64,000 nt of DNA from Sphaerobacter thermophilus DSM 20745 (GTDB taxonomy: Bacteria > Chloroflexota > Chloroflexia > Thermomicrobiales > Thermomicrobiaceae): positions 310,001-374,000 of the forward strand of contig NC_013523.1 in assembly GCF_000024985.1 (NCBI RefSeq). The letters run 5' to 3'. The notes under the pieces were generated by a model, which worked only from the letters and a program-made list of their open reading frames with translations, made no database searches and was not told the origin of the DNA. Below, one piece after another: positions 15,038 through 26,351 of this stretch. Numbering within the stretch: the stretch's first letter is position 1; every line of letters begins with the position of its first letter. A program made the position numbers and the translations under genes.

Positions 15038-17539
15038 ATGAATCGCCCGCGCGGGCGCCGCCGGTTGCGCCAGTACGGGCCGCGGGGACCGCGCCCGCAC
15101 CGGATGCCGCCGCTGTTGCTACGCAGCCGCCGGCGGCGACGGGTATCGCCGTGGGGTATCGGGCGCTTCGCGGCCGCAACGTTTCTCGTCCTGCTGGTCC
15201 TGGTCCTTGGCGCTGCCGGTGTGGCCGCGGGGGGCGGCATCGCCTTCTGGAGCTATGTGACGGAGGGGCTCCCCAATATCGAGCAGGTCGAGGCCCGGCA
15301 GTTCGCCACGACCAAGATCTACGACCGCAACTGGAAGCTCCTCCACGAAGTCTCCGACCCACAGACCGGTTGGCGGACGCCGGTCGGCTATCAGGAGATC
15401 CTGGACCACATTACCCGGCAGCAGAGCGACCCCAACAAGCCGCATCGGGCCTGGATCTTCGACGCCACCGTGGCCGCCGAGGACGCCACCTTCTGGAGCA
15501 ACCAGGGGGTAGACCCGATCGCGATTGCGCGCGGGGTTCTCATCAACCTCAGTGGGATCGGTTCCTCCGGCGCCTCGACCATCACGCAGCAGACCGTTCG
15601 CCTCCTCTACCCGGAGACGATCGGTATGGAGCGCAGCTACATGCGCAAGATCCGGGAGGCGATCACGGCCTACCGGTTCACTCAGCGCTACACCAAAGAG
15701 CAGATCCTGGAGATGTATCTCAACAACGTCTACTACGGCAATCGCGCCTACGGCATCGACGCCGCGGCGCAGGCCTACTTCAACAAGCATCCCTGGGATC
15801 TGACGCTGGCCGAGGCGGCGATGCTCGCTGGACTGCCGCAGGCGCCGAGCCTCTACGACCCGGTGCAGAACTACGAGCTGGCCAAGGCCCGCCAGCGCTA
15901 TGTTCTGGACCAGATGGTCAAGGAGGGAATGATCACCGAGGAGGAGGCGGAGGAGGCCTACGCTCAGCCGCTCCATCCCCAGACGCGTGAGGGCCGCTAC
16001 AACCTGGCGCCGCACTTCGTCAACTTCGTCAAGTACTACCTGGAGCAGCGCTTCGGGGCCGCCATGCTCTACCAGGGCGGGCTGACGGTGCGGACGACGC
16101 TCGACTTCGGCATGCAAGAGCGCGCCCAGCAGATCGTGGCCGAGCACATCGAGCGTCTGGCGCCCTGGGACGTCAACAACGGGGCTTTGGTCGCCATGCT
16201 CCCCTGGAGCGGGGAGATCGTGGCCATGGTCGGCAGTGCCGACTACTACAACGACGCCATCGACGGGCAGGTCAACGTGGCGGTGCGCGAGCGCCAGCCC
16301 GGCTCCTCGATCAAGCCGATCGCCTACCTGGCGGCTTTCGAGAAGGGCTGGCACCCGGGCACGATCATTCTTGACTACGACACCCGCTGGCCCACGCCCG
16401 GTGCACCGGAGCCGTTCTACCGCCCGCAGAACTACACTGGGCTGTACTACGGAGCGGTGAGCGTCCGCGAGGCGCTTGGCAACTCGCTCAACATCCCGGC
16501 GGTGAAGGCGCTCGACTTCGCCGGGATCGACAGCATGATCGATCTGGCCCACCGGATGGGGATTCGGACCGGGTTCCGGCGCGGCCCAGGGCACTACGGG
16601 TTGTCGATCGCGCTCGGCGGCGGCGAGGTGACGCTGCTTGAGCACACCAACGCCTTCGCCACCCTGGCCAACAACGGGCGCTACGTGCCCTATACCCCGA
16701 TCCTCGAGGTGCGCGACATCTCCGGGAACACGCTCTTCTCGCTCGACCGGTCGCAGACGCTGGCGCAGGCCGAGCAGGTGGTCAAAGCCGAGCACGCCTA
16801 TCAGATCACCCACATCCTCTCCGACAACAACGCGCGGGCGATGATCTTCGGCACGTGGACGCCGCTCACCCTGCCCGAGCTGGGCAACCGGCCGGTGGCC
16901 GCCAAGACCGGCACGACCAACGACTGGAAAGACGGCTGGACCATGGGATACACCACGGATCTGGTCGTCGGCGTCTGGACGGGGAACACGGACAGCCACC
17001 CCACCCGGCAGTTGGATGGTATCCAGGGGGCCGCGCCCATCTGGCACGACTTCATGGTCGCGGCGCACACCGACCCCGCGTTCGCCGAAACCCTCCTCGG
17101 GCCGGACGGCCAGCCGATACCGGAGGAGTTCCCGCGGCCGCCTGGCATCTACGAGGGACCGATCTGTGCGGCGACCGGGAAGCTGCCCGTCCCCGGTTTT
17201 CGGACGGTGACGGAGGTGCTGGTCCAGGGCGAGGGCCCGACGCAGCGCTGCAACCAGCTCACCGACTGGGAGCGCCGCGAGCTGACGGCGGCACTGCAGG
17301 ACGTCGCGCGCAACGGTCGCTTTACCAGCCGGGGGATCCAGACCCTCTACGCCTACGCGGCCGCGGTCGGTATCGCACCGCCGTCGCCGACGCCGACCCC
17401 GACGCCGGAGGCGATCGAGACGCCGGTCGCCGAGCCGACGCCCGAGCCGAATCCGACCCCGCCGGCTGCCGATCCCGAGCCTGAGCCGCAGCCTAATCCC
17501 GAGCAGCCGCCCGACTCCGGCGAGGAGGGCGACGACTGA
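15038..17539 (+). CDS. Class A penicillin-binding protein (transglycosylase/transpeptidase)
   Basis: About 833 residues. A basic cytoplasmic tail and one membrane helix (FLVLLVLVLGAAGVAAGGGIAFWSYV) come first. The GT51 transglycosylase follows, with VAAEDATFWSNQGVD, GASTITQQTVRLLYP and KEQILEMYLNNVYYG. The transpeptidase domain has SSIK (active serine), SLN and KTGT. The tail is a Pro/Thr/Glu-rich extracellular stretch ending in acidic residues. It polymerises and cross-links peptidoglycan at the outer face of the membrane. The start is uncertain: ATG 15038 and GTG 14984 are both possible, and no strong ribosome-binding site decides. A TATTAT -10-like box lies at 14940-14945. The nuo operon starts 97 bases downstream. 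Confidence 0.92.
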   Translation: MNRPRGRRRLRQYGPRGPRPHRMPPLLLRSRRRRRVSPWGIGRFAAATFLVLLVLVLGAAGVAAGGGIAFWSYVTEGLPNIEQVEARQFATTKIYDRNWKLLHEVSDPQTGWRTPVGYQEILDHITRQQSDPNKPHRAWIFDATVAAEDATFWSNQGVDPIAIARGVLINLSGIGSSGASTITQQTVRLLYPETIGMERSYMRKIREAITAYRFTQRYTKEQILEMYLNNVYYGNRAYGIDAAAQAYFNKHPWDLTLAEAAMLAGLPQAPSLYDPVQNYELAKARQRYVLDQMVKEGMITEEEAEEAYAQPLHPQTREGRYNLAPHFVNFVKYYLEQRFGAAMLYQGGLTVRTTLDFGMQERAQQIVAEHIERLAPWDVNNGALVAMLPWSGEIVAMVGSADYYNDAIDGQVNVAVRERQPGSSIKPIAYLAAFEKGWHPGTIILDYDTRWPTPGAPEPFYRPQNYTGLYYGAVSVREALGNSLNIPAVKALDFAGIDSMIDLAHRMGIRTGFRRGPGHYGLSIALGGGEVTLLEHTNAFATLANNGRYVPYTPILEVRDISGNTLFSLDRSQTLAQAEQVVKAEHAYQITHILSDNNARAMIFGTWTPLTLPELGNRPVAAKTGTTNDWKDGWTMGYTTDLVVGVWTGNTDSHPTRQLDGIQGAAPIWHDFMVAAHTDPAFAETLLGPDGQPIPEEFPRPPGIYEGPICAATGKLPVPGFRTVTEVLVQGEGPTQRCNQLTDWERRELTAALQDVARNGRFTSRGIQTLYAYAAAVGIAPPSPTPTPTPEAIETPVAEPTPEPNPTPPAADPEPEPQPNPEQPPDSGEEGDD

Positions 17540-17635
17540 GCCGAGGCGTGCCCGTTACCCGTGTTACGGCGGGGGGCGTGTGATATAGTACACAAGCGCG
17601 GGGACGAGCCCCGGACGCCCGGAGAGGGAGCGAGG

Positions 17636-17992
17636 ATGCTGCAAGGGTACGCGGTCATCGGGCTGATGCTCATCACAGCAATCCTGATGGGCTCGGTCCT
17701 CCTATTGCTCGGCCGGTTGATCCGACCGTACCGGCCCACCCCGGCGAAACTCCAGCCCTACGAGAGCGGTATCCCCGACGTGGATCCGCCCAAGACTCGC
17801 TACACTCCCCGCTTCTACATCGTGGCCATGCTCTTCGTCATCTTCGACATCGAGGCGATCTTCCTCTATCCCTGGGCGGTCTCGTTCGTGCCGCTGGGCG
17901 CGTATGGCTACGTCACGGCGGTCGTCTTCCTGACCATCTTGCTCGCCGGCCTGCTCTACGAATGGAAGAAGGGGGCGCTCGAATGGGTGTAA
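17636..17992 (+). CDS. nuoA: NADH-quinone oxidoreductase subunit A
   Basis: A 118-residue membrane protein with three helices and the NuoA segment [45 protein letters not shown]. It belongs to the membrane arm of complex I, at the quinone-site junction. GGGAGCGAGG precedes the ATG at 17636. A TATAGT -10-like box lies at 17584-17589, about 47 bases upstream, with only a weak -35. It is the first gene of the operon and overlaps nuoB. Confidence 0.95.
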   Translation: MLQGYAVIGLMLITAILMGSVLLLLGRLIRPYRPTPAKLQPYESGIPDVDPPKTRYTPRFYIVAMLFVIFDIEAIFLYPWAVSFVPLGAYGYVTAVVFLTILLAGLLYEWKKGALEWV

Positions 17993-18540
17993 TTGAGGAC
18001 CGGTTCGAGCGAAACATCCTGACGACCACCGTCGATACCGTCTTCAACTGGGCGCGGCGCTCCAGTCTCTGGTGGCTTCAGTTCGGACTGGCCTGCTGTG
18101 CCATTGAGATGATCAGCGCGGCGATGCCGCGCTTTGATCTGGCCGAGCGCTTCGGCATGCTCTACCGTGCCTCGCCGCGCCAGGCCGACCTGATGATCGT
18201 GGCCGGCACGGTGACGAAGAAGATGGCGCCCGTCGTCCGGCAGCTCTACGACCAGATGGCCGATCCGAAGTGGGTCATCAGCATGGGGAGTTGCGCGAAC
18301 GTCGGGGGGCCGTTCGACACCTACGCGGTGGTCCAGGGGGTGGATCAGGTGATCCCGGTCGATGTCTACGTGCCGGGCTGCCCGCCCCTGCCTGAGGCGC
18401 TGTACTACGGCGTGCTCGAGTTGCAGAACCGCGTGATCAAGTACGACACGATCGCGAAGAAGCAGGGCGTCGAGGCGGCCGAGGCGGACCGCATCCGCGC
18501 GCGCGAAGAGGCACAGGCCGCGCTGGGTGTTCGGCGCTAG
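17983..18540 (+). CDS. nuoB: NADH-quinone oxidoreductase subunit B
   Basis: A 185-residue peripheral subunit that carries the terminal iron-sulfur cluster N2 next to the quinone site. The four ligand cysteines are visible as the tandem pair in [21 protein letters not shown] and VPGCPP. The ATG overlaps the nuoA stop by 10 bases. The C-terminus after about residue 155 is a charged helix. No defect is seen. Confidence 0.96.
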   Translation: MGVIEDRFERNILTTTVDTVFNWARRSSLWWLQFGLACCAIEMISAAMPRFDLAERFGMLYRASPRQADLMIVAGTVTKKMAPVVRQLYDQMADPKWVISMGSCANVGGPFDTYAVVQGVDQVIPVDVYVPGCPPLPEALYYGVLELQNRVIKYDTIAKKQGVEAAEADRIRAREEAQAALGVRR

Positions 18541-18572
18541 GCTCGGCGGCGCGCGGCGGGAGAGGTGACGAC

Positions 18573-19181
18573 GTGTCTGAAGAACGGCAGATCGCCGCGG
18601 TACCCCGGTCAGAACCCTGGAGCGACACAGGGTACTGGGGTCCGACCAACCCCGATGAACACCCAGCGGTCCGCGCCGTACGCGAACAGTTCCCCGACGC
18701 CTACATCTCCGCCTACTCGTTCCGCGACGAGATGACGATCCGCGTCGAGCGCCCGCGCTTTCGGGACGTGATCCAGTTCCTGCGCGATCACCCCGACCTG
18801 CAGTACACGATGCTGTCCGACGAGACGGCCGTCGACATGCTGCGGCTGCGGCCCGATCCGCGCTTCGACGTGTTGGCGCAGCTCTACTCGATCCGCCGTC
18901 GCTGGCGGCTGCGGGTCAAGTGCGGGGTCAACGACGGGGAGGTCGTCCCCTCGCTGGTGCCGGTCTTCGCCGCGGCGGGCTGGCTGGAGCGCGAGGTCTA
19001 CGACATGTTCGGCATCGTCTTCGAGGGACATCCGGATCTGCGCCGCATCCTGCTCCCCGAGGACTGGGACGAGGGGCACCCGCTGCGCAAGGACTACCCG
19101 CTGCGCGGCTACCGCGAGTATGTGCAGCCCGGGTTCGAGGCGCCCGCGCCGCGTGTCCGCTCGAGACTTCGGAGGCCGTAG
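18573..19181 (+). CDS. nuoC: NADH-quinone oxidoreductase subunit C
   Basis: A 202-residue peripheral-arm subunit. The family block [20 protein letters not shown] and the following [23 protein letters not shown] are intact near the C-terminus. It starts at GTG (18573) with GGGAGAGG upstream. It is a separate gene from nuoD, not fused as in E. coli. Confidence 0.95.
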   Translation: MSEERQIAAVPRSEPWSDTGYWGPTNPDEHPAVRAVREQFPDAYISAYSFRDEMTIRVERPRFRDVIQFLRDHPDLQYTMLSDETAVDMLRLRPDPRFDVLAQLYSIRRRWRLRVKCGVNDGEVVPSLVPVFAAAGWLEREVYDMFGIVFEGHPDLRRILLPEDWDEGHPLRKDYPLRGYREYVQPGFEAPAPRVRSRLRRP

Positions 19182-19185
19182 CACC

Positions 19186-20418
19186 ATGTCGCTAGAGATC
19201 ACCGAGCCGACGCCGGTCATCATCAGCGAAGAGCGCCAGATCAGCGACACGCGGCGGGAGATGGTCCTGAATATGGGACCGCAGCACCCGAGCACCCACG
19301 GCGTGCTCCGCGTCCGCCTGACGCTCGAGGGTGAGACGATCACCGCCTGCGACCCGGTGATCGGCTACCTGCACCGTGGCGTCGAGAAGATCGGGGAGTC
19401 GAAGCGCTACGCGCAGTTCACCCCCTGGACCGACCGCACCGACTACGTCGCGGCGCCCTCCAACAACCTGGGCTACGTGCTGGCGGTCGAGAAGCTCCTG
19501 GGGATCGAGGCGCCGGAGCGAGCGCAGTACTGGCGCATGATCATGGGCGAGCTGGCGCGCATTGCCTCGCATCTGGTCTGGCTGGGCACCCACGCGCTCG
19601 ACATCGGGGCGCTGTCGATGTCGCTCTACTGCTTCCGCGAGCGTGAGCTGATCCTCGACATCTTCGAGAAGTTCTGCGGCGCCCGGCTGACGACCAACAT
19701 GATGGAGATCGGCGGGTTCTCCCGCCCCATCCCGGCCGGCCTGCCGGAGATGATCCGCGACTTCCTGAAGGTCTTCCCGCAGCGACAGCGCGAATATGAG
19801 GACCTCCTCTCGGCCAACCCGATCTGGCTGGCGCGTACACGAGGGGTCGGCGTCATCGAGCCGGATGTGGCGATCAACTATGGGTTGACCGGGGCCTGCC
19901 TGCGCGGCTCGGGCGTGAACTACGACGTGCGCAAGGCGCAGCCGTATCTCCTCTACGATCGGATCGACTTCGAAGTGCCGCTCGGCACCCAGGGCGACGT
20001 CTACGATCGCTACCTGGTGCGCATGGAGGAGATGCGGCAGTCGCTGAAGATCATTGAGCAGTGCCTGGATCAAGTGCCGACTGACGGCCCGCTGAAGCTG
20101 GCGGAGTCCAACTACGTCATCCCGCCGCATGAGACGGTGCTGACGACCGCCGAGGACATGCAGCGGCACTTCATCTGGGTGATCAAGGGCTTCTCGCCGC
20201 CGAAGGGCGAGGTCTACATGTCGATCGAGCACTCCAAGGGAGAGCTCGGCTATTACATCGTGAGTGATGGGTCGCCGGTCCCGTACCGGCTGCGGATCCG
20301 GACACCGGATTTCGTTAATCTCCAGTCGCTGCCGTACCTGGCCGAAGGGGCCATGCTGGCCGACGTGGTGGCGTTGATCGGCACAATCGACATCGTGCTG
20401 GGGTCGGTCGACCGTTAA
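19186..20418 (+). CDS. nuoD: NADH-quinone oxidoreductase subunit D
   Basis: A 410-residue subunit that forms the quinone-binding pocket with NuoB. The conserved NMGPQHPSTHGVLRVRL is at about residues 28-44, and the family C-terminus (LADVVALIGTIDIVLGSVDR) is complete. It starts 5 bases after nuoC. A GC-rich gap of 131 bases separates it from nuoH. Confidence 0.96.
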   Translation: MSLEITEPTPVIISEERQISDTRREMVLNMGPQHPSTHGVLRVRLTLEGETITACDPVIGYLHRGVEKIGESKRYAQFTPWTDRTDYVAAPSNNLGYVLAVEKLLGIEAPERAQYWRMIMGELARIASHLVWLGTHALDIGALSMSLYCFRERELILDIFEKFCGARLTTNMMEIGGFSRPIPAGLPEMIRDFLKVFPQRQREYEDLLSANPIWLARTRGVGVIEPDVAINYGLTGACLRGSGVNYDVRKAQPYLLYDRIDFEVPLGTQGDVYDRYLVRMEEMRQSLKIIEQCLDQVPTDGPLKLAESNYVIPPHETVLTTAEDMQRHFIWVIKGFSPPKGEVYMSIEHSKGELGYYIVSDGSPVPYRLRIRTPDFVNLQSLPYLAEGAMLADVVALIGTIDIVLGSVDR

Positions 20419-20549
20419 GATAGCCCAGCCCGACGCGGTCCGGCGCGAGGCGCCGCGCGGGCCGGGACCTTCACCATGCGCTGGGGGCAGGGGGAGCGCC
20501 CGGGGCGGGGGTGTAGGGGAGCAACGGGGAGCTTGAGGCAGAGGCGCGC

Positions 20550-21581
20550 ATGAACTGGTCTGCGTTCATCAGCAGCTACATCTTCGCGTTCATCGTGCTC
20601 AACGTCATGCTGGGCTTGATGGCCTACATGACGTACATCGAGCGCAAGGTGATGGCCGCGATGCAGGACCGGGTCGGGCCGAACCGCACCGGTCCCTTCG
20701 GCCTGCTCCAGCCCATCGCCGACGGGGTCAAGCTCCTGGCCAAAGAGGACATCGTCCCCAAGAACGCGGACCGGCTGGTCTTCCTGATCGCCCCGTTGAT
20801 CTCCTTCGTGCTGGCTCCCCTGTCCGCCGCGGTCATCCCCTTCGGCGGCACGATCACCGTCTTCGGCTACGACGTCAATCTCTACGTGGCGGACATCAAC
20901 GTCGCCGTCCTCTACGTGCTGGCGTTGGGCGGCATGGGGGTCTACGGCATCATCCTGGGCGGCTACGCCTCCGGCAGCCGCTACTCGCTGCTGGGGGCGC
21001 TGCGCTCTGCGGCCCAGGTGGTGAGCTACGAACTCGTGCTCGGCCTGTCGCTGGTGGGGATCTTCATCCTGTCGGGCTCGCTCAGCCTCGTGGAAATCCT
21101 CAACGCCCAGCAGCAGCCGCTGACCCTGTTCGGGGGCGCGATCCAGATTCCCAACTGGTACATCCTGAGCCAGCCGCTCGGCTTCGTGCTCTTCCTGATC
21201 GCGGCCGTGGCCGAAACCAACCGCGCGCCGTTTGACCTGCCCGAGGCCGAGACCGAGTTGATCGGCGGCTTCCATACCGAGTACTCGGGCTTCCGCTTCT
21301 CCTTCTTCTTCCTGGCCGAGTACATCAACATGATCGTCGTGTCGTTCATGGCGGCGACGCTCTTCCTCGGCGGTATCGATGGACCGATCGCGGACGGCGT
21401 CTGGTGGCTGGCGGCCAAGGCCGCGCTGTTCCTCCTGTTCTACATCTGGCTGCGCACCACCCTGCCGCGCTTCCGGTACGACCAGTTGATGGGCCTGGCG
21501 TGGAAAGTTCTGCTGCCGCTGGCCGTGATCAACGTCGCGCTGACCGGGTTGATTCGACTTTGGGGGTTAGGTCTACTCTAG
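20550..21581 (+). CDS. nuoH: NADH-quinone oxidoreductase subunit H
   Basis: A 343-residue membrane subunit with about eight helices that contacts the quinone chamber. Conserved MAAMQDRVGPNRTGPFGLLQPIADGVKLLAKED and AETNRAPFDLPEAETELIGGFHTEYSGFRF are intact. It is followed after 60 bases directly by nuoJ. The usual nuoI ferredoxin-like gene between them is missing. Confidence 0.96.
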   Translation: MNWSAFISSYIFAFIVLNVMLGLMAYMTYIERKVMAAMQDRVGPNRTGPFGLLQPIADGVKLLAKEDIVPKNADRLVFLIAPLISFVLAPLSAAVIPFGGTITVFGYDVNLYVADINVAVLYVLALGGMGVYGIILGGYASGSRYSLLGALRSAAQVVSYELVLGLSLVGIFILSGSLSLVEILNAQQQPLTLFGGAIQIPNWYILSQPLGFVLFLIAAVAETNRAPFDLPEAETELIGGFHTEYSGFRFSFFFLAEYINMIVVSFMAATLFLGGIDGPIADGVWWLAAKAALFLLFYIWLRTTLPRFRYDQLMGLAWKVLLPLAVINVALTGLIRLWGLGLL

Positions 21582-21641
21582 GCGGCGCGGGCTCGGATCG
21601 CCCGTGGTGCGTGATGAAGCGACGAGGAGACGATCCGCGTC

Positions 21642-22370
21642 ATGTCTGCTGAGGTCCTGGTATTCGACATTCTGGGGGCGGTGGCCGTGCTGGCAGCGGC
21701 CGGCGTCGTGCTGGCGCGCAAGCCGGTCCACAGCGCGCTGTCGCTCGTCGTCAGCTTCGTCAACGTCGCCGCGATCTACGTCATCCTGCGAGCCGAGTTC
21801 CTGGCGGCGGCGCAGATCATCGTCTACACGGGCGCCATCCTGGTGCTCGTCCTGTTCGTGATCATGCTCGTTCATCCCGAGGACCTGCCCGAATTCCACG
21901 GCGGGCGCCCGATCCAGCGCGTGCTGGCGCTCATCCTCGGCCTGGTCCTGCTGGGTGAGGTGCTGGCCGCAATCCTGACCCGCACCGTCGTCGGGCAGCC
22001 GGGCCCCTGGTCGGAGCAGGCGGTCCAGGCTGTCGGCGGGAATACCCAGGCGCTGGGCCAGGTGCTCTACTCCGGCTATGTCTTGCCGATTCAGGCCACC
22101 GCGCTGCTGTTGCTGGTGGCCACCATCGGCGCGCTCGTGTTGGCCCGACCCGAAACGCCTCGTGTGCGGCGCGTTGCCCGCGACACGCTGACCATCTCGC
22201 TGGGCCACCCGCGCGGCGCCGACGGCGCGAACGGCGTGGAGCTGCCGGCTCTGCCTGCGGTGGCGGGCGACCGGATCAAGCCGGAGACGGGCGAGCGCGA
22301 GCTGGTTATGGCCAAGTCTGGTGATGATTTCCTCGATCAACCGGTTTGGGGGGAGCGGCGCCGGTCATGA
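21642..22370 (+). CDS. nuoJ: NADH-quinone oxidoreductase subunit J
   Basis: A 242-residue membrane subunit with five predicted helices, including the conserved third helix region AAQIIVYTGAILVLVLFVIMLV. It is longer than typical NuoJ because of a polar C-terminal tail after about residue 175 with no family match. It overlaps nuoK by 4 bases. Confidence 0.93.
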   Translation: MSAEVLVFDILGAVAVLAAAGVVLARKPVHSALSLVVSFVNVAAIYVILRAEFLAAAQIIVYTGAILVLVLFVIMLVHPEDLPEFHGGRPIQRVLALILGLVLLGEVLAAILTRTVVGQPGPWSEQAVQAVGGNTQALGQVLYSGYVLPIQATALLLLVATIGALVLARPETPRVRRVARDTLTISLGHPRGADGANGVELPALPAVAGDRIKPETGERELVMAKSGDDFLDQPVWGERRRS

Positions 22371-22675
22371 GTGAGTTGACCTCCAGCCATTTTCTTGTGC
22401 TCAGCGCGGCCCTCTTCATCATCGGGATGATGGGCGTGCTGACGCGCCGCAACGTGCTCGTCATCTTCATGTGCGTCGAGCTGATGTTCAACGCCGTGAA
22501 CGTCAGCTTCATCGGCTTCGCCTGGGAGCAGAACTCGCTGGTGGGTCAGACCTTCGCCCTGTTCATCATCGCGGTCGCCGCGGCTGAGGCGGTGGTCGGC
22601 CTGGGCATCATCATGGCGCTGTCCCGGCGCCTCGACACGGTGGACATCGACAAGGTCCGCGAGCTGCGGGAGTAG
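22367..22675 (+). CDS. nuoK: NADH-quinone oxidoreductase subunit K
   Basis: A 102-residue, three-helix antiporter-like subunit. The helix-2 glutamate (FMCVELMFNAVNVSF) and the helix-3 glutamate (AAAEAVVGLGIIMAL), both needed for proton transfer, are present. The ATG at 22367 overlaps the nuoJ stop. Confidence 0.95.
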   Translation: MSELTSSHFLVLSAALFIIGMMGVLTRRNVLVIFMCVELMFNAVNVSFIGFAWEQNSLVGQTFALFIIAVAAAEAVVGLGIIMALSRRLDTVDIDKVRELRE

Positions 22676-22777
22676 ACAGGCGCGGGGGTCTGGTGTGGCA
22701 CGACTGCGCATCGCTGAGGAGGCTGCCGGCGAGCACGGCCGGTGGAGTAGGGCGCAGGTAGGGGAGTAGCCGTCGCG

Positions 22778-24676
22778 ATGGCCAACTGGTTGTTTCTCAT
22801 TCCACTGGCGCCGCTCGCCGCCGCGGTCATCAACTTTCTCTTCGGCCGCTGGTACATCCGGGACCGGGCCCACTGGCTCGCGATCCTCGGGGTAGCGACC
22901 GCATTCGCGGTCAGCGTCGCCGTCTTTGCCCAGGTAGCGGGCGATGGCGAGGCGGTCAGCCAGCATCTCTTCACCTGGATCCCGGCGGGCGACTTCCAGA
23001 TCCCGGTCACGCTGACCGTTGACCAGTTGACCGCCGTGATGCTGCTGGTCGTCACCGGCGTCGGCCTACTTGTGCACATCTACTCCGTCGGGTACATGCA
23101 CGGCGACCCCGGCTTCTACCGCTTCTTCGCCTACCTCCCGCTCTTCGTCTTCTCAATGCTGATGCTGGTCCTCGCCAACAACTACCTCCTGCTCTTCTTC
23201 TTCTGGGAGGCGGTGGGGCTCTGTTCCTTCCTGCTGATCGGCTTTTGGTACCGGCGGCGCTCGGCGGCGCAAGCGGCGAAGAAGGCGTTCGTCGTCAACC
23301 GGATCGGCGACTTCGGCTTCGGCCTGGGTGTCATGCTGATCTTCGTCAACCTGGGCACCCTGGAGTACGCCGGGGTGTTCGAGCGCGTGGCCAGCCTGCC
23401 CCAGGGTACGGTGACCATCATCGCGCTGCTGCTGTTCACCGGCGCCATCGGGAAGTCGGCGCAGATTCCGCTCTTCGTCTGGTTGCCGGACGCCATGGAG
23501 GGCCCGACGCCGGTCTCGGCGCTGATCCACGCCGCGACGATGGTGACGGCCGGTATCTTCATGGTCGCCCGCTCCTGGCCGATCTTCGCCGCCTCGCCGG
23601 ATGCGATGCTGGTGGTGGCGATTATCGGCGCGGCGACCGCCTTCGTGGCCGCGACGATCGGGCTGACGCAGTACGACATCAAGAAGGTGATCGCCTACTC
23701 GACGGTCAGCCAGCTCGGCTACATGGCCTTCGCGCTGGGCGTCGGGGCCTGGGCCGCGGCCATCTTCCACCTGATGACCCACGCCTTCTTCAAGGGCCTG
23801 CTCTTCCTCGGCGCCGGGAGCGTGATCCACGCCATGCACGACGAGCAGGACATGCGCCACATGGGCGGCCTGAAGAAGTACATGCCGGTCACCTATTGGA
23901 CCTTCCTGATCGGATCGGCGGCCAATGCCGGCATCCTCCCCTTCGCCGGGTTCTGGAGCAAGGATGAAATCATCGTCGGCGCCTGGGTCGGCGGCCGGCC
24001 GATCATCGCCATCGTAGGGCTGATCGCGGCGCTCTTCACCTCGCTCTACATGTTCCGGGTCGTGTTCCTCACCTTCCACGGGGAGGAGCGCTTCGACCGG
24101 CGCCATGTCAAGCCGCATGAATCGCCGGCCGTGATGACGATCCCGCTGCTGATCCTGGCGGTGGGCGCGATGCTGGCCGGGTTCGTGGGCTTCCCGCCCG
24201 AGAACGGCGCCTTCCATCACTTCCTTGAGCCGGTCTTCAGCGGCCACGGCGCCGAGGCGCACCACGTCTCGACGGCGACCACCCTGACGTTCGGCGCCAT
24301 CTCGACGGCGATCGCCCTGGCAGGGCTCGGCCTGGCCTACGCGGCGTACATCCGCGGCTCGCTCAACCCGGCGACGATCGCGGAGCGGTTCGGCCCGCTC
24401 TATCAACTCGCGTATCGCCGGTGGTACTTCGACGAGATCTACGAGACCCTGATCGTGCACCCGCTCTACCGGTTGTCGGTCTGGCTGTGGCGGGTGGTGG
24501 ACGTGCAGATCATCGACGGCACGGTCAATGGCGTGGCCGCGCTGGTGAGCTTCACCGCGCAGCGCTGGCGGCGGGTCCAGACCGGTCTGGTGGCGAACTA
24601 CGCGCTCGCCATCGCGCTCGGGACCGTGATCATCGTCGGGGTCTACCTGATCGTCGGTAGCAACCTGTTCCAGTAG
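22778..24676 (+). CDS. nuoL: NADH-quinone oxidoreductase subunit L
   Basis: A 632-residue antiporter-like proton-pumping subunit. LLLFFFWEAVGLCSFLLIGFWY carries the helix-5 glutamate, and KSAQIPLFVWLPDAMEGPTPVSALIHAATMVTAG is the discontinuous-helix lysine/histidine region. The C-terminal part is the lateral helix and last transmembrane segment (NYALAIALGTVIIVGVYLIVG). GGTAGGGGAG precedes the ATG by about 10 bases. The gene lies 102 bases after nuoK. Confidence 0.96.
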   Translation: MANWLFLIPLAPLAAAVINFLFGRWYIRDRAHWLAILGVATAFAVSVAVFAQVAGDGEAVSQHLFTWIPAGDFQIPVTLTVDQLTAVMLLVVTGVGLLVHIYSVGYMHGDPGFYRFFAYLPLFVFSMLMLVLANNYLLLFFFWEAVGLCSFLLIGFWYRRRSAAQAAKKAFVVNRIGDFGFGLGVMLIFVNLGTLEYAGVFERVASLPQGTVTIIALLLFTGAIGKSAQIPLFVWLPDAMEGPTPVSALIHAATMVTAGIFMVARSWPIFAASPDAMLVVAIIGAATAFVAATIGLTQYDIKKVIAYSTVSQLGYMAFALGVGAWAAAIFHLMTHAFFKGLLFLGAGSVIHAMHDEQDMRHMGGLKKYMPVTYWTFLIGSAANAGILPFAGFWSKDEIIVGAWVGGRPIIAIVGLIAALFTSLYMFRVVFLTFHGEERFDRRHVKPHESPAVMTIPLLILAVGAMLAGFVGFPPENGAFHHFLEPVFSGHGAEAHHVSTATTLTFGAISTAIALAGLGLAYAAYIRGSLNPATIAERFGPLYQLAYRRWYFDEIYETLIVHPLYRLSVWLWRVVDVQIIDGTVNGVAALVSFTAQRWRRVQTGLVANYALAIALGTVIIVGVYLIVGSNLFQ

Positions 24677-24693
24677 GCGGTAGAGGAGCGCAG

Positions 24694-26277
<1,584 letters not shown>

Positions 26278-26351
26278 CGACCGGCGCGTTCACACGGTAG
26301 CGCGGTGCGGCGGGGCTTCCCCGCCGCCCGCCTTGCGAAGGAGACACGAGG

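Noticed and set aside
15119-17068. Long open frame (649 codons) antisense to the penicillin-binding protein gene
   Set aside because: It mirrors codon-position GC bias of the real gene, has no ribosome-binding site and no family content. The sense frame has every expected motif.
23153-24460. 435-codon frame antisense to nuoL
   Set aside because: His/Arg/Asp-rich translation without motifs; nuoL is complete on the plus strand.
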